A DNA stretch of 64,000 nucleotides from Eutrigla gurnardus (GCA_963514095.1 OY741273.1:1403001-1467000), one strand, 5' to 3'; shown: positions 42,549 to 55,084, numbered from the stretch's first letter. The notes: generated from the letters alone by a model not told the origin. Program-made: numbers and translations.

Positions 42549-43841
42549 TCTCCGAAGACTCCTTCGAAGGCTGGGTCAACTGTCGGTAAGTGGGACGGTC
42601 TAACCTACGGAGCATTTCCTGATTGCGTCGCGACGTCATCACTTCTGCCGGCCAAGCCCGGGAAAAACACCGGACTTAAAATACAACGGACAGACGACAT
42701 TACATTAATACAACTGACAAACGACATTACAGAAAACACAAATGACAGACGACAGACAATACAACTGACAGACGACATGGAGCCAGAGGTTTTGCTTTTG
42801 ATTTTTTTTATTTATTTTTTGTTGGAGGAAGAGGAGAGGCGGCTGCGGCGACACCGGCGGCTTGTTTATCTCCGTGGGGAGGTAACGTTAAAGCTGTTAT
42901 TTTAACCCATATTAATGTTGATATATACTAGCGTAGTCCGTGGTAATTAATATTCCCGTTAATAAATGATACCGTTAAGTGACAAGCCATATTAAGTATA
43001 GATTAACATGGTTAATGTCTTTTAACCATAAGACTTAATACAGGGTTCGTACAGGTGCTTAAAATCTTTGAAAATGCTATAATTTTAATGCTATGTTTTT
43101 CAAGGTCTGAAAAGTGCTTGTATTTTAGTTTAAATGCTTGGTTTATAAAGTGAATGAATTGAATAGTAAAATGTGTACGAGCCCTGTAAATATTGAGAAG
43201 CCAAAGTGTATAGATGGACAGATAAAGGATTATTGGTCTAAGCTTTAACATTAATTAGAATAGTCGTATTGACGGAAATTCAATAGCTATTGTTCAATCA
43301 TGTATGTTCTCCTGTTCTTACCTCCTTTATCCATCCAGATAATGCCACTGTACTGCCGGATCAATCTCGACATTCCAATTTTTCAACTTTACTTCGACAA
43401 TCACGACACGACCAAAGACTTCAGGCTGAGCAGAGAATCCCTGGCGGTGCTGCTGGACCTTCTCCACCAGGAAAGACGACACGGATGGGGTGCCACAATA
43501 GAGACCTTGGTCTTTCTCTTCTGGCTGGCGAGTGGGACATCGTACAGGGTGGTCTCAAGTGTGTTTGGGATGCCTCGCTCCACTGTTCACCGCATCATCC
43601 ATCGAGTTACTGAGGAGGTGGTGGTCATTCGCCACAAGGTCATCTACCTCCCCAAGACCGCAGACGACCTGGCGACAGTAACTCAGGGGTTTGCAGGGCT
43701 TGCAAAACACAGAGCTTTTTGAAAAGCTGCTGGAGCAATCGATGGCTGCCATGTTAGGATCAAGCCACCAAGCGGCCCTGATGGTCAGTGCTATAGAAAC
43801 AGGAAACTGTTTGCTTCCATCCTCCTGCAAGCAGTTTGTGA

Positions 43842-43849
43842 CCATCAGG
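43842..43849. repeat. Left TSD CCATCAGG of the ZBED-type hAT
   Basis: Eight bases of the Harbinger #2 exon, repeated exactly at 47182-47189. Confidence 0.95.
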
Positions 43850-46800
43850 TAGGGATGTGCGTATCGATCCTGTGGTATCGATATATCGATACTCACACGC
43901 TACTCATTTGGCATCACTTTTCTGAAAAAAGTATCGATATAAACTAAAAAACGGCGTGTGGGGGGTGCATGCATCACTTTCAGCTGTTTTTGATTACTTA
44001 CTTAACTTACTATGTGCTGGGACACCCCTGTACCTGGCAGAGTATTGAGCTGGCCCAGTCACGTGACAGGAGACAGCGAATGAGCGTCGTCAATGTGCGA
44101 CACACAGCCGACAGCGACGCAGCCAGGCCAGGAGGCCAGCACGGCCACGGATGCGGGAGCCGGAGGAAAAGAGACGCGATAATGGCAGACCAGAAGAAAC
44201 GAAGCGTGGTGTTATTTTTCACCAGTAGACAAAGCCACGGCACGGTGCGAACTGTGTGACAAACAAGTGCCACACAGCAGCAACACCAGCAATTTATTTA
44301 AACATATGAAGACCACACATCCCGAGAGCCACAGTGAGCTGGTAAAAAGACAGGCTCAGGCTGCTGTGAAACAACCTGCACCGCCACCCGCAGCCCGGCA
44401 GAAGACCCTGCACGAAAGTCTGCAAAAAAGCCAAGTGTATCCAGGTAGCCTACAGACAGTTATTGTCCGACCTTTGACAGTGTAGTGATAAAGTCTATAA
44501 ATATTCCCATCACAATCTACTTTTAACAGACACTTCAGGTGAAGGGGAAAATCCAGTGTTGTCCAATTGTTGACTTAAAACAGGCATTGGTTTTATTTTA
44601 TTTTTATTTTTATTTTTTTTTAAGTAATGTTTACTGAATATTTTTGTTTAAATGATTATCCTAAATTCAAATAATTTCCACACCTTAAAGGGGAATTTAC
44701 TGTTAGTTGAAAATTGCTTGAGTATTTAAAACAAGATAAGAAAATATGAGATTAAATTTGGAGATTCTTCATCTTTGCATTACACTTTTATTTTTTTCCA
44801 AGAAAATCTTGAAATATATGATTGAATCTGATTTTGTTTTTAATCTGTAACATGATTTCTTACATTTCGAAAACATTAGCCTATTTCATATTTCATTAAT
44901 TGCTAATTATATCACAAACTTAAAAAAATAACTGCAGCTTCTTGCGATTCAGATTTGACAGTTAATTGGAAAGCCCTAATATCTAATTAAATCCTTAATA
45001 TCTTTTATAACAAATACATTTTATCTTCCCTATTGTGACATGAAAATGTTATTCTTTTCAGATGAGTCTCAAAGAGCACGTGAGATCACAACGAGCCTTG
45101 CCAAAATGATTGTGAAGGACTTGCAACCCATTTCAATAGTAGAGGACCAAGGTTTCCGGCATTTTATGAAGGTGGTAGATCCTCGATACCAGATCCCTGG
45201 TCGGAAATCCATGATGACAGGTGAAATTCCCAAACTGTACGAGCATGCACAAAAAACAGTAAAGGACTCCATGCAATCAGCAAGCAGTGTGGTTTTAACA
45301 ACCGACATGTGGACTGCAAGAACCACTGAAGCTTATTTGACTCTGTCAGGACATTTTATTGACAAAGACTGGCAGATGCAGTCTTGCAATCTTGCAACAA
45401 TCCATGTAGCTGTGCAGCACACAGCAGACAATATATCTGAACTCCTCAAAAAAACAACTGATGAATGGGGCATCACCAGTAAGGTTCATGCAGTTGTTAC
45501 GGACAATGGAGCCAATATGGTCTCTGCTGTGCGTAAAACTTGTTGGAAACATATTCCTTGTTTTTCTCACACACTCAACCTCATTGTGAAGGACTCCATT
45601 AAGGCTGACACAAGTCTTGAGTCCAGCTTGGAGAAATGCAGTGCCATTGTTCGGTTCTTCCATCACAGCACCAGAGCAACTGACAAGCTAAAAGAAGTAC
45701 AAAATCAGTTGAATTTACCACAGCATAAACTAATCCAAGCAGTGGATACTAGATGGAACTCTGTGTTGTACATGATTGACAGACTGTATGAGCAACAACA
45801 AGCCATCACAACAACACTTTGTCTTCTTGGGAGAAACAACATGTGCCTATGTGATGAAGAATGGTCCCACATCAGGCAGGCCAGTGATGTCCTCAGGCCT
45901 TTTGAAGAGGCCACCAAGGAGGTTTCAGCAGAGCAGTATGTTACGATTTCCAAAGTCATACCTCTGGTCTGTCTTCTCCAGAAAGTAACCACATCTGCTG
46001 ACCAGGGTAACAGTCTGGCTTCACAACTTGCTGCACAATGCAAGCGAAGGTTCCAAAACATTGAACACAACCACACTCTTGCAGCCAGCACCTTTTTGGA
46101 CATTCGCTTCAAAAACATTGTGTTCTGTGATTCTGCAAATGTGGAGATGATTAAATCACGGATCATCACAGAAATGCAAGCCCTGGCCTGCGCTGAAACA
46201 CAGTCAACGAGACATGAGGCCGCCGCGACTGCATCAACTGTGACACAAGAGTCACCTGCTGAGTGCTCATCATCCAAGGGAATATGGCAGGAGTTTGACA
46301 GTCGTGTTCTGGCTTTTCAGAGCAATCGCACAGCAAACACAGATGCATATGTTGAAATGAGAAGATACATGGAGGAAAAGGTGATCCCAAGGAGTGAGGA
46401 CCCTTTGGTTTGGTGGAGAAAAAATGAAACCACATTCCCAATGCTGAACAAAGTTGCGAAAAAATACCTTGGAACTGTTGCAACGTCTGTTCCAGCAGAG
46501 AGACTCTTCTCTAAGGCCGGAGAAATAATCAGCCAGAGGCGTAATCGTCTCAAAGCAGAAAACGTGAACATGTTACTTTTCCTGAACAGCAATCTGAGAC
46601 TTCAGTAAAGTGTGACGTGTGACGACATATCTCGAGTACACTAAAGGTGTGATGGTGTCAGACATTTTTGTAGTTCATTTTTCCAAGTTCATTTTCTCAG
46701 GGAACTGTCTTTCGTATGCAGGTTTATAGGACAAGGAAATCCTAGTTTATTGTGATAAGGAAATGATTACTTTGCTTCAGTGAAGTGTTACAAGTTTACT

Positions 46801-47181
46801 TCCACAAAGAGGTTTGAAACATAACATTGTTATGATTAATTGTTTTTTTAAGCTTTTTCTACCAATACTTTTTTTTTTAGAAATAAGAAAAGTGAAAATG
46901 TGTATATTTTTGTTTATATTTAATTTATTTTTCATATTTATGTTTTTTATTTTAATTTTACCTTTATTAGCCTATATATTGACCATAATAAATGTGGTAT
47001 AAATGGTCTGTATTTGTCTTGTGATTTGTCTTAAATAATAACAATAGTAATAATATTTTGACTGACAAAAATTGCCAATAAGAAATTAATGGTATCGGTA
47101 TCGGTATCGGTATCGATGAAAATGCAAGAAAAAGTATCGGTATCGTATCGAATCCTAAAAGTGTGGTATCGCCCATCCCTA
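43850..47181 (+). mobile_element. Complete hAT transposon (ZBED type) in the Harbinger #2 transposase
   Basis: The ends are TAGGGATGTGCG and CGCCCATCCCTA, flanked by the perfect 8-bp duplication CCATCAGG. It is 3,332 bp. Subterminal regions on both sides carry repeated tatcgat/gtatcg motifs (43860-43900 and 47092-47170), probable transposase-binding sites. It encodes a two-exon BED-finger transposase. It is an almost intact insertion. Confidence 0.95.
44182..46608 (+). pseudogene. hAT transposase, BED finger exon plus catalytic exon
   Basis: Exon 1 (about 44182-44441) holds the BED zinc finger (RCELCDKQV, HMKTTHPE). It ends at tatccag|gtagcc and joins ttttcag|atgagt at 45061/45062 in frame. 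Exon 2 encodes the RNase H-like catalytic domain and insertion: VVLTTDMWTARTTEAYLTLS, HAVVTDNGANMV, CFSHTLNLIV, AVDTRWNSVLYMIDRL, and the C-terminal dimerisation block VATSVPAERLFSKAGEIIS. The catalytic exon is open for over 500 codons. Near 44205-44215 the frame starting MADQKKRSVV and the frame containing YFSPVDKATARCELC differ, so a small deletion appears to break exon 1. Confidence 0.88.
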
Positions 47182-47189
47182 CCATCAGG
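47182..47189. repeat. Right TSD CCATCAGG of the ZBED-type hAT
   Basis: Exact copy of 43842-43849. Confidence 0.95.
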
Positions 47190-47770
47190 GCCGCTTCATC
47201 GACACATATGTGGGCTGGCCGTGGTCGGTGCACGACTCCAGGGTCCTCCGGCACAGCCCACTGTTCAGGTGTGGCATCTACCCTCCTCCAGGGTACTTCA
47301 TTTGGCAGACGGTGGATACCCATGCCTCCAACATCCATTCCCCCTCATCACTCCATACAAAAGACCAGTGCAAGGTGTGGGAGCCCAGCGCTTCAACGTC
47401 TATCACTCCAGGGCATGCTCCATCATGGAGTGTGCCTTTGGGATGATGAAGACGGGGTTCAGGGCCATCTTCCTCCAAGCGCTGGAGGTGCACCACACCT
47501 TTGTGCCTCAGGTATGTCATTACACAACAGAACAGAATTATTGTTAAATGGTGAATACCAATCAATTAAGTTAATTAAAATAAAATTACAATTACTTTAA
47601 ATTAATCTTTTTTTTCTCTTGTTTTCTACAGGTCAGAAAACAGCATGTGCCGTCCCTGCACAACATTTGCCTGGGCGCTGGTGACATCATGGCCCCAGAG
47701 GATGAAGTGCAGGACGACATGCCGGAGGATAAGGGGGAGAAGGGGTTGGAGGAAGCTAGTGGTGCGCCGT

Positions 47771-48300
47771 AGCGGGACCAGCTGTCTGCCGAGGTGTCTG
47801 CTCTGGAGGAGGGTTTACTCGACCATGATGACATTAAGAGGACAAGTAAAATCATTTTAAAGCTATTCCTATTTAAAGTGTATTGTAAACAGTTTTGTTT
47901 GTTGAAGTAGTTTGTGGTGGGATATTGCGCAGTAGTATTTAGTATTAATATTTTATTCTTGCCTCTCTTTTAAACATTTTAGTAACATGGCAGCCGTCGA
48001 TTGCATCAGCCCTGCAAACCCCGATGATGGACGATGTGGTGGACAGTGGAGACATGCATCCCACACCCCCCACCTCGATGTCCCACTCAGAGCCAGAAGA
48101 CTCCAGGGTCCTTATTGTGGCATCCTATCCAGTCCAGCAGCACCACCAGGGACTCCTGCTCAGCCGATACTGTATATATGTTCTCTGTAAATACTTATTT
48201 CTGATGATCTTTTTAGTTCTACATGTTAACACCCACTTGTCTATTATTGTAACTTTGTAAATATTTAATGACACAAAAAATAAATTTACTTTCTTGTCAC
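47771..48300 (+). other. Harbinger #2 sequence after the transposase
   Basis: A possible further exon after tttttag near 47980 reads SEPEDSRVLIVASYPVQQHH without a recognisable domain. AATAAA occurs near 48280. The LINE begins at about 48300. Confidence 0.35.
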
Positions 48301-49610
48301 TGAAAAGCAGTTCAAAAGTTTGCTCCGCACCACAGCTCTCACGGAGTTTAGCGGCACCACCGGCAGCCAGCCTCCACCTGGCCCAGGCTCTACCGGCAGC
48401 CAGCCACCACCAGGCCCTACCGGCAGCCAGCCACCACCAGGTCCTACCGGCAGCCAGCCACCACCCGGCCCAGGCCCTACCGGCAGCCAGCCACCACCCG
48501 GCCCAGGCCCCACCGGCAGCCAGCCACCACCCGGCCCAGACCCCACCGGCAGCCAGCCTCCACCCGGCCCAGGCGCTACCGGCAGCCAGCCACCACCCGG
48601 CCCAGGCCCCACCAGCAGCCAGCCTCCACCTGGCCCAGGCTCTACCGGCAGCCGAACACCACCAGATCCGCTTAAATACTTCACAAACTATGCCCAGTCA
48701 AGGAGATGATCTCACAACAGCAAATAAAAAAATCACTGACCTGAAGAATGACATCAAAAGGCTCTCCGATGAACTGCGCAGCAAAGAAACAATGTTGTCC
48801 AGTTTCATGGATCTAGCCGCTGATCAGGCCCAGCAACTTGCCTCCCTGAGCGCAGCCATCCATGACACCGCTGTTTGGGACCCGTCCACCTGCCCTCGGC
48901 CGTCTTCCTGCTCAACTCCAAATCGCTTTTCCTCGTGGTCTGAAGTGGTGGTCCGAGGACGAAGGAAGAACTCAGACGGGACTGCCTCGCCGCCTCGCCT
49001 GTCGAACCACTACGCGGCTCTGTCGGCCGACACTCCTGCTCCACCAGCTGCCAATCCTCCGGTTCCAGCTCGCCCCGATCCGGATCCATCTCCGAGATCG
49101 GCGCCTGCAGTCACCGTTGCTCAGCAGGCACCGGCTAGCAGTGGACCCGCTGCTCCACTGTGGGACCTGCTTTCCATCCCGGACTACCACCACCTCCCGC
49201 CGCAGGATCCTTCAGGAGGCCGTGCTCAGACGCTCCAGAGGTCTTCCTCGCCCCGAACCAGGGAGCTCCTCTCCCAAACCCGGGGCTGACGGGGCTGTCC
49301 ATGCTCGGCCATCCGGCCCCGCGGTGCGGACTCTGGCCACGCTCTCTCCGGCCGAGAAAACCAGCGGCTGTCATCCCCCACACCACTCTTCTCTCCAACT
49401 ACAGTAATAGTTGGAGACTCCATAACACGGAAAACACGTTTCTTCAACGCCATCACTCACTGCCTACCGGGAGCTACAGTCCAAGTCCTCCTGAACAAAC
49501 TCCCGGGGCTGCTCCGCTCACTCCCGTCCTCTGTTCGGCGAATTATAGTCCATGTGGGGACGTGCGAAACAGCCCGCCTGCAGTCAGAACTGACCAAAAT
49601 TGATTTTAAC
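48294..49610 (+). pseudogene. LINE ORF1 with coiled coil and SGNH-esterase-like domain
   Basis: The frame 48294-49289 runs through the tandem repeats to a coiled coil (TTANKKITDLKNDIKRLSDE) and a Pro-rich linker. The conserved esterase block then appears in another frame at about 49400-49610: TVIVGDSITRKTRFF carries the GDS motif, and RRIIVHVGTCETARLQSEL the later conserved block. The split between frames near 49285-49400 means this copy is frameshifted. Esterase-type ORF1 proteins are known from L2/CR1 elements. Confidence 0.75.
48350..48655 (+). repeat. GC-rich 27/33-bp tandem repeats at the LINE 5' end
   Basis: The unit accggcagccagccaccacc + cggcccaggcccc (33 bp, with 27-bp variants) repeats about ten times. 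All unit lengths are multiples of three, so all frames stay open. In the frame that continues into ORF1 it reads LPAASHHPAQA. It could be part of ORF1 or a 5' UTR promoter array. Confidence 0.88.
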
Positions 49611-50086
49611 GTTCTTTTAAATTTTTTAAGTTCCTGTGGATTGTCTGTTTTTATCTCCGGTCCAATCCCTTCACTGGGAAAGGGGATAGGGCATTTTAGC
49701 GCTCCAGCTCACCTCCACAGCTTTCAACTTTGGTTTTATTGACAATTTTAATCTGTTCTCACCTGCTAACAGCTAACATACAGCACACCGTTCAGGTTCA
49801 ATCACACACACATGCATGACTGTTTACCCAACACGCCCCCTCCCCGGAACATCTGCCGACAGCTCCACCAACCCACAGCACTATTCCCCCCGCTGGCTCC
49901 CCCTGCAGGCCACACCCGTCACTAACCCTCTCACCAGAAATTCAACCCATACAAACCATAATCACCCACAGAGCCTCTATCAGTATTCCCTCACTACGTC
50001 ATCACAACAAACCACACGCGAATCTTTCCAACCTCCGTCCTCTCCCTCAGTCCTCCCAACCAACCCAAAAACAACGACACCTGAAA

Positions 50087-52910
50087 ATGGCTCTGCTCAA
50101 CACACGTTCACTCAGCAACAAAACTCTCATTCTGAATGAATTCATCACTGACAATAAACTGGACTTCTTCTGCATCACTGAAACCTGGCAAAAACCCCTG
50201 GACTATTTTTCACTTAACCAGATCACACCCACAGGATTCACCTACACGGACAAACCCCGCCTTGAAGGGCAGGGAGGTGGTATTGCTGCCATCCACAGAA
50301 AGGACATCAAAATCGCCACCATCTCCACCCCAGCCGCCCCGTCCTTTGAACATCTTGCCCTCAAACTCCCTGGTCCTACTCCACTTGTCACTGCCATTAT
50401 TTACCGCCCTCCCAAACCAAATCCCACCTTTCTCTCAGACTTCACGGATTTTCTCACCCAGCTCTGCGCCATCTCACCCTCTGTCCTCCTCCTCGGAGAT
50501 TTTAATCTTCACATCAATGACACCAACTGCAAACCTGCCACTGAATTCCTGGAACTGTTACACTGCTTCAACTTCGCACAGCCCATCAACTTCCCCACCC
50601 ACTCCCATGGTCACATCCTCGATCTGGTCTGCTCCACTGGACTCACACTAAACCATCTCTCCAGCATCAACCTCCACATCTCCGACCATCTCGCCATCAT
50701 GATCGACCTCAACATCCCCATCCCTATCCCAAAAGATAAACGCAAAATCTCATTCAGAAATATCAAGTCCATCAACCCCTCAGCCCTCTCAGCCTCTCTC
50801 ACCGGTGCAATATCCATCTCTCCTCCCCCCCCCCCTGTCTGATGATTCCAACGACCTTGTGGACTGCTACAACAACACTCTTTCCTCCTGTCTCAATCTA
50901 CTGGCTCCCACTAAAACCAAAACAGTCACCTTCACCCACTCAGCTCCCTGGTACACCCCTAAACTCCATCAAATGAAATCCCGCAAACGACAACTGGAAA
51001 GACTCTACAATAAAACCGGCCTAACAGTTCACCTCCACGCTGACACAGACTTTCTCCATATATACAAAACTGCTCTCAAAACAGCCCGGTCCACTTACCA
51101 CTCACACCTCATACACTCTGGCTCAAACAACCCCAAGACTCTTTTTTCCACGATCAACAAACTTCTCAACCTCCCCGATAACATCTCTACAGTTTTCACA
51201 GTGAAAACATGTAACTCCTTTCTGTCATTTTTCCAAAATAAAATCAACAACATCTACAGCAACCTGACCACCTCCCCGGCTCCCTCAACCCCACCACTGG
51301 ATCCCACCCCTTCACACTCTCAGTGCCTGTCACAGTTCTCCCTGCTGTCTCCCATGGACCTACCTCAACTCACCAACGGCATGAAAACCTCCACCTGCAC
51401 CCTAGATCCCATCCCATCAGCTCTCATCAAAACCCGTCTTCCATCCGTCACCCCACTCCTCGTCAAAATCATAAATTCCTCCCTCATCTCTGGCTCTGTC
51501 CCCACTCCACTCAAACTTGCTGCTGTCACCCCCATCCTCAAGAAACCAGGTCTCAGCCCCGACATCATGTCCAACTTCCGGCCCATCTCCAATCTTCCCT
51601 TTCTGTCAAAAATTCTGGAACGGGTCGTCGCTGCTCAACTCAAAACCCACCTCTCCTCTAATCACCTGTATGAACCATTTCAATCTGGATTCCGCCCACA
51701 ACACAGCACCGAAACAGCTCTCCTAAAAGTCACCAACGACCTCCTCCTCTCCTCTGACTCCGGCCACTTCACCATCCTCATCATGCTTGACCTCACTGCA
51801 GCCTTCGACACAATCAACCACTCCATTCTCCTCTCCCGTCTGGAAAACGACTACAACATCACTGGCACTGCACTCTCCTGGCTCCGCTCCTACCTCACCA
51901 ACAGACAGCAATTCATCAGCATTAATAACTGCACTTCCTCCATTGCTCCTCTGTCCCAAGGCGTCCCCAAGGTTCGGTGCTTGGTCCTCTTCTCTTCATC
52001 CTCTACATCCTCCCCCTCGGCAACATTATTCGCAAACATGGTCTCCACTTCCACTGCTACGCTGACGACGTCCAGATCTACATCTCCACCAAATCCATCA
52101 CCACAGCCACCTGCTCCACTCTGACCACCTGCCTCACTGAATTAAGAACCTGGATGCAAAACAACTTCCTTCAACTCAACTGTGACAAAACAGACATGAT
52201 AATCATCGGCCCCAAATCCCTCATCAAAAACACCCACAACTTCACTCTCTCCGTCGACAACTCCACTCTGTCCCCGTCCCTACACCTGCGCAACCTTGGA
52301 GTCATTTTCGACAGCAACCTCACATTTCAACAACACATCAATCACACCACCAGGACTGCCTTTTTTCACCTCAAGAACATTGCCCGTCTCCGCCCATCAC
52401 TCACCTTCTCTGCTGCCGAAACTTTGATTCATGCATTCATCACATCCAGAATAGACTACTGCATAAGCATCCTCTACGGTTCACCTGCCAAAATCCTCGA
52501 CAAACTGCAATACATACAAAACTCTGCTGCCTGCCTCCTCACCTACACCCGCTCCGTGACCACATCACCCCTGTTCTGCATAATCTCCACTGGCTCCCTG
52601 TTCCCCAACACATTGAATACAAAGTACTCCTCCTCACCCACAAAGCCCTCCACAACCAGGCCCCTTCCTACCTCACCAACCTGCTCCACCACCACTCTCC
52701 CCCCCGTAACCTTCGCTCCTCCGACACAAACCTCCTCTCCCCACCTGTCAGGACCAAGCACCGTACCAAGCACAGAGCCTTCTCAATTGCTGCCCCCTCC
52801 CTCTGGAACTCACTACCCCCACACATCCGAGCCTGCACCGACCAGACCACCTTCAAATCACTCATCAAAACCCACCTCTTCAGAATTGCCTTCAACCCCC
52901 CTTAATCCAC
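50087..52910 (+). pseudogene. LINE ORF2 (endonuclease and reverse transcriptase), three frameshifts
   Basis: Endonuclease motifs: MALLNTRSLSNKTLILNEF, FFCITETWQ, VLLLGDFNLHI and ISDHLAIMI. RT motifs: FRPISNLPFLSKILERV, motif A MLDLTAAFDTINH, then SQGVP, and motif [11 protein letters not shown]. The frame shifts at the C run near 50826, at cgtccccaagg near 51966 between SQGVP and LGPLLF, and again near 52555. The C-terminal part ([27 protein letters not shown]) ends near 52910. Confidence 0.85.
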
Positions 52911-53189
52911 TACTTCATCTGTATTGCACCACAAACTTGTTTTTAAATGTGCCTGCTTTCAAACCGTTTTATAACTTTATATTACTTGTTTTTAACCGTT
53001 TTATAACTTCACAGTTAACTTATTTCTTAATAGCCTGCTTGTTTTAATGCACTCACTTGTAGCCTCCCTGTTTTTAATAGTACTTGTTTTAAATGTATTG
53101 ATTTTTATGTATTTATATGTAAAGTGTCTTTGAGATCCTTTGAAAAGCGCTATACAAAATAAATGTATTATTATTATTATTATTACTTT

Positions 53190-53331
53190 AGTTGTAAATA
53201 AGAAGTGGAACAGATAGTGTAGGTAATACGATTTTAATTTAACTATATACAATATTTTTCATTAACAAATTAAATTACAAACACAGAACTTAATTGAACA
53301 GAAAAAAAACATCCACACCCCCCAAAAAATG
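53190..53331. other. Junction between LINE tail and Harbinger #2 Myb gene
   Basis: AT-rich sequence with no exon. Confidence 0.3.
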
Positions 53332-54830
53332 AACGCCTCTCAATCAGTCTCTCCAAAAAAAAAACAAAGTCTTTCCATTCTCTCTCTGCTCTCTCTCTCT
53401 CTTCTTTCCTCAATCTCCCTCTGTAATCTCATGTCCTCTCTTATCAATTCCACCAATTCATCCCTTTTCCTCTTTCTGCTCCTTGCTGGCCCTGGCTGCC
53501 TCTCCTCCTCCTCCTGCTGCTGCTCACCCACTGCAGCACTTGGCCCTGGTATGTCCTCAGGGATGGAGGCAATTAGGCCAGGTGGCAGCAGTGGGCCTCC
53601 CACCAACTCCCTGCCCTGTCCCTGGATCTTTGCATTCCTAAGGCAGAGGAAATCAATCACTTAAACAACAGCAATTGTCTGTAAAGTGTTTATTTAAAAA
53701 GTCTTGAAAAAGGAGTGCTTCATGGACAAAAAAAAAAACTGTTTGAGGTACTCTTTGTAATGGGATTCATATAGTGATAAAGAAACGAAGAAAATGAATG
53801 TTTAACTTCCTGATGAAGGCTTGATGCCAAAACGCGTTCAAGGACTGTGTTTTTGAAGTTTATGACCATGTCATGAGGTGCCTTGGAGGTTTTTTCTATG
53901 TTCCTTTATCAAAGTATTTATTAACTTGGCAAACACAAATGTAGTTTTCATATCATTATCCAAACTGCACATACTTTATTTTATTTTTTTTAAATTGTCC
54001 CACTTCTTTCTAGCCTGTTGGGGCTCCACGGTTCCCTCCAGGCCCATTTTTCTGCAGAATTGTTCTAAACAAGAGAGAAGCATTGATACAAGTTAAACAC
54101 ACACAAGATCACATACCAAATATGTAAAGATTAATCTCTGTACAGAACTTGGGTTAATGTATGTAACTTTAACATACATTTAGGTCATTTAGATATGTAA
54201 AGAGAACAAATGGCCTATTTATTTATGCCTTAACAGTTACCTCCATCCAAGTGTGGCGGTGTTTTTCGCCCCTGTAAAAAGGTGGCTGTTTTGACCACGG
54301 AGTTGAATAAACTCCTTCGTCTGCTCCTTGCTCCCTACAACAACAACAACATGTAAAGCACATTTCCTGTTATGTATAGGCAAAATTATTGTACGATATA
54401 ATAACGATATTAACAGTAATAATGCTCCCAAGGTTAGCTCTGTATTCAATCCAAACGTTTAGTTTTAGAGCCTAGAAATACAGCGGTGCTCACAACCCAT
54501 CGTTAACGTTATACTGTATGTTCAGCTGCATTCAGCTTTGGGCGCAGGAGAGGAGCGAACTGTAGTGAAGGGTTTTAGGCTTACGTTACGTTTAAAGGCT
54601 AACGTTAACTGAGCTCCTCGTATCAACCGCCTTAAGCTACATCACGTAGCTGGCCCTACATTCCGGTGGCTACACGTATAAGCATTATTAACTTCACACA
54701 TTTTAACACTTAAATATGTTTTAAGGCCCCTTGAACGTCCGGCGTTACGCAAAAACCCGTTACTTACATTTAAATGTGTACGCGGCACTGCTGCTGGTGC
54801 CGGAGCTGGTGCCGTTTCCCGCCACAGCGG
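53332..54830 (-). pseudogene. Harbinger #2 Myb/SANT-like accessory gene
   Basis: Minus-strand exons: about 54780-54830 (GTSSGTSSSAAYTFK, ending at a gtaagt donor), 54241-54334 (EQTKEFIQLRGQNSHLFTG), about 53990-54064 (MGLEGTVEPQQARKKWDNLK, the typical end of the SANT-like domain) and 53332-53636 (ELVELIREDMRLQREIEERR, coiled-coil C terminus after a low-complexity EQQQEEEE stretch). The third exon shows TAA within an A-rich run just before the gtatgt donor. Its role would be binding the transposon ends with the transposase. Confidence 0.72.
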
Positions 54831-54859
54831 CGCGCAAAGCATCTTGGGAAATGGAAGGC

Positions 54860-55020
54860 CGCGAAGGATAGTAGCGATGCATCCTCCGAATACAGGGAAA
54901 CAGAGGACACATTGGCTGCATTTGGAGGAGCCTTCGAATTTGGACGAATTGGGACAGCCTTCGCGCAGCTCTGTGACGTAATCGGCCTTCAAATGCAGCC
55001 TCCGAAGGCTGCAGACCCTG
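54860..55020. repeat. Right subterminal repeats of Harbinger #2
   Basis: Short phrases around ccgaagg / ccttcg and gggacagccttcg recur in both orientations (54863, 54885, 54928, 54953, 54981, 55003), consistent with a terminal region of this element. Confidence 0.5.
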
Positions 55021-55051
55021 AATTGGGACACAGCTACAGAGAAAGAGAGAG

Positions 55052-55052
55052 A

Positions 55053-55084
<32 letters not shown>
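55052..55084 (+). repeat. (CA)n microsatellite
   Basis: About 15 CA units follow a short GA-rich run. Confidence 0.9.

Larger units (their letters stand above)
43339..47770 (+). pseudogene. Harbinger #2 transposase, split by a hAT transposon
   Basis: First part 43339-43849: RLSRESLAVLLDLLHQERRH, VFGMPRSTVHRIIH and the first catalytic Asp in GAIDGCHVRIKPP. A TGA at 43720-43722 interrupts the frame just before that Asp. The hAT at 43850-47181 is followed by GRFIDTYVGWPWSVHDSRVL, a frameshift near 47300, LADGGYPCLQ with the second Asp, and the Glu in SIMECAFGMMKTGFRAIF. An intron (47512-47631) precedes the last exon, VPSLHNICLGAGDIM to a stop near 47770. All three catalytic residues are present, so the stop, the frameshift and the insertion are what disable it. 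Confidence 0.85.
48300..53187 (+). mobile_element. Near full-length L2-like LINE inserted in Harbinger #2
   Basis: It carries an ORF1 with an esterase-like domain, an ORF2 with an AP-type endonuclease and reverse transcriptase, and a 3' end reading gaaaagcgctatacaaaata followed by (ATT)n, as in vertebrate L2 elements. The 5' boundary is not certain; tandem GC-rich repeats start at about 48350. I did not identify target-site duplications. Only three frameshifts (near 50826, 51966 and 52555) disturb ORF2; the first two fall in C runs. Confidence 0.85.
42549..55020. mobile_element. Harbinger #2, host of a nested hAT and an L2-like LINE
   Basis: It carries a transposase on the plus strand (from about 43339, resuming after the hAT at 47182) and a Myb-like gene on the minus strand (53.3-54.8 kb), the two-gene layout of PIF/Harbinger. 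The left end begins near tccgaagactccttcgaagg and the right end has cagcctccgaaggctgc near 54995-55012. The ends share ccgaagg motifs, but I could not fix a precise terminal repeat or TSD, so the limits are approximate. Confidence 0.6.

Noticed and set aside
48286..48684. 132-codon Gly/Pro/Trp-rich minus-strand ORF resembling a structural protein
   Set aside because: It is the antisense reading of GC-rich tandem repeats. The plus-strand frame runs into LINE ORF1, which is the better explanation.
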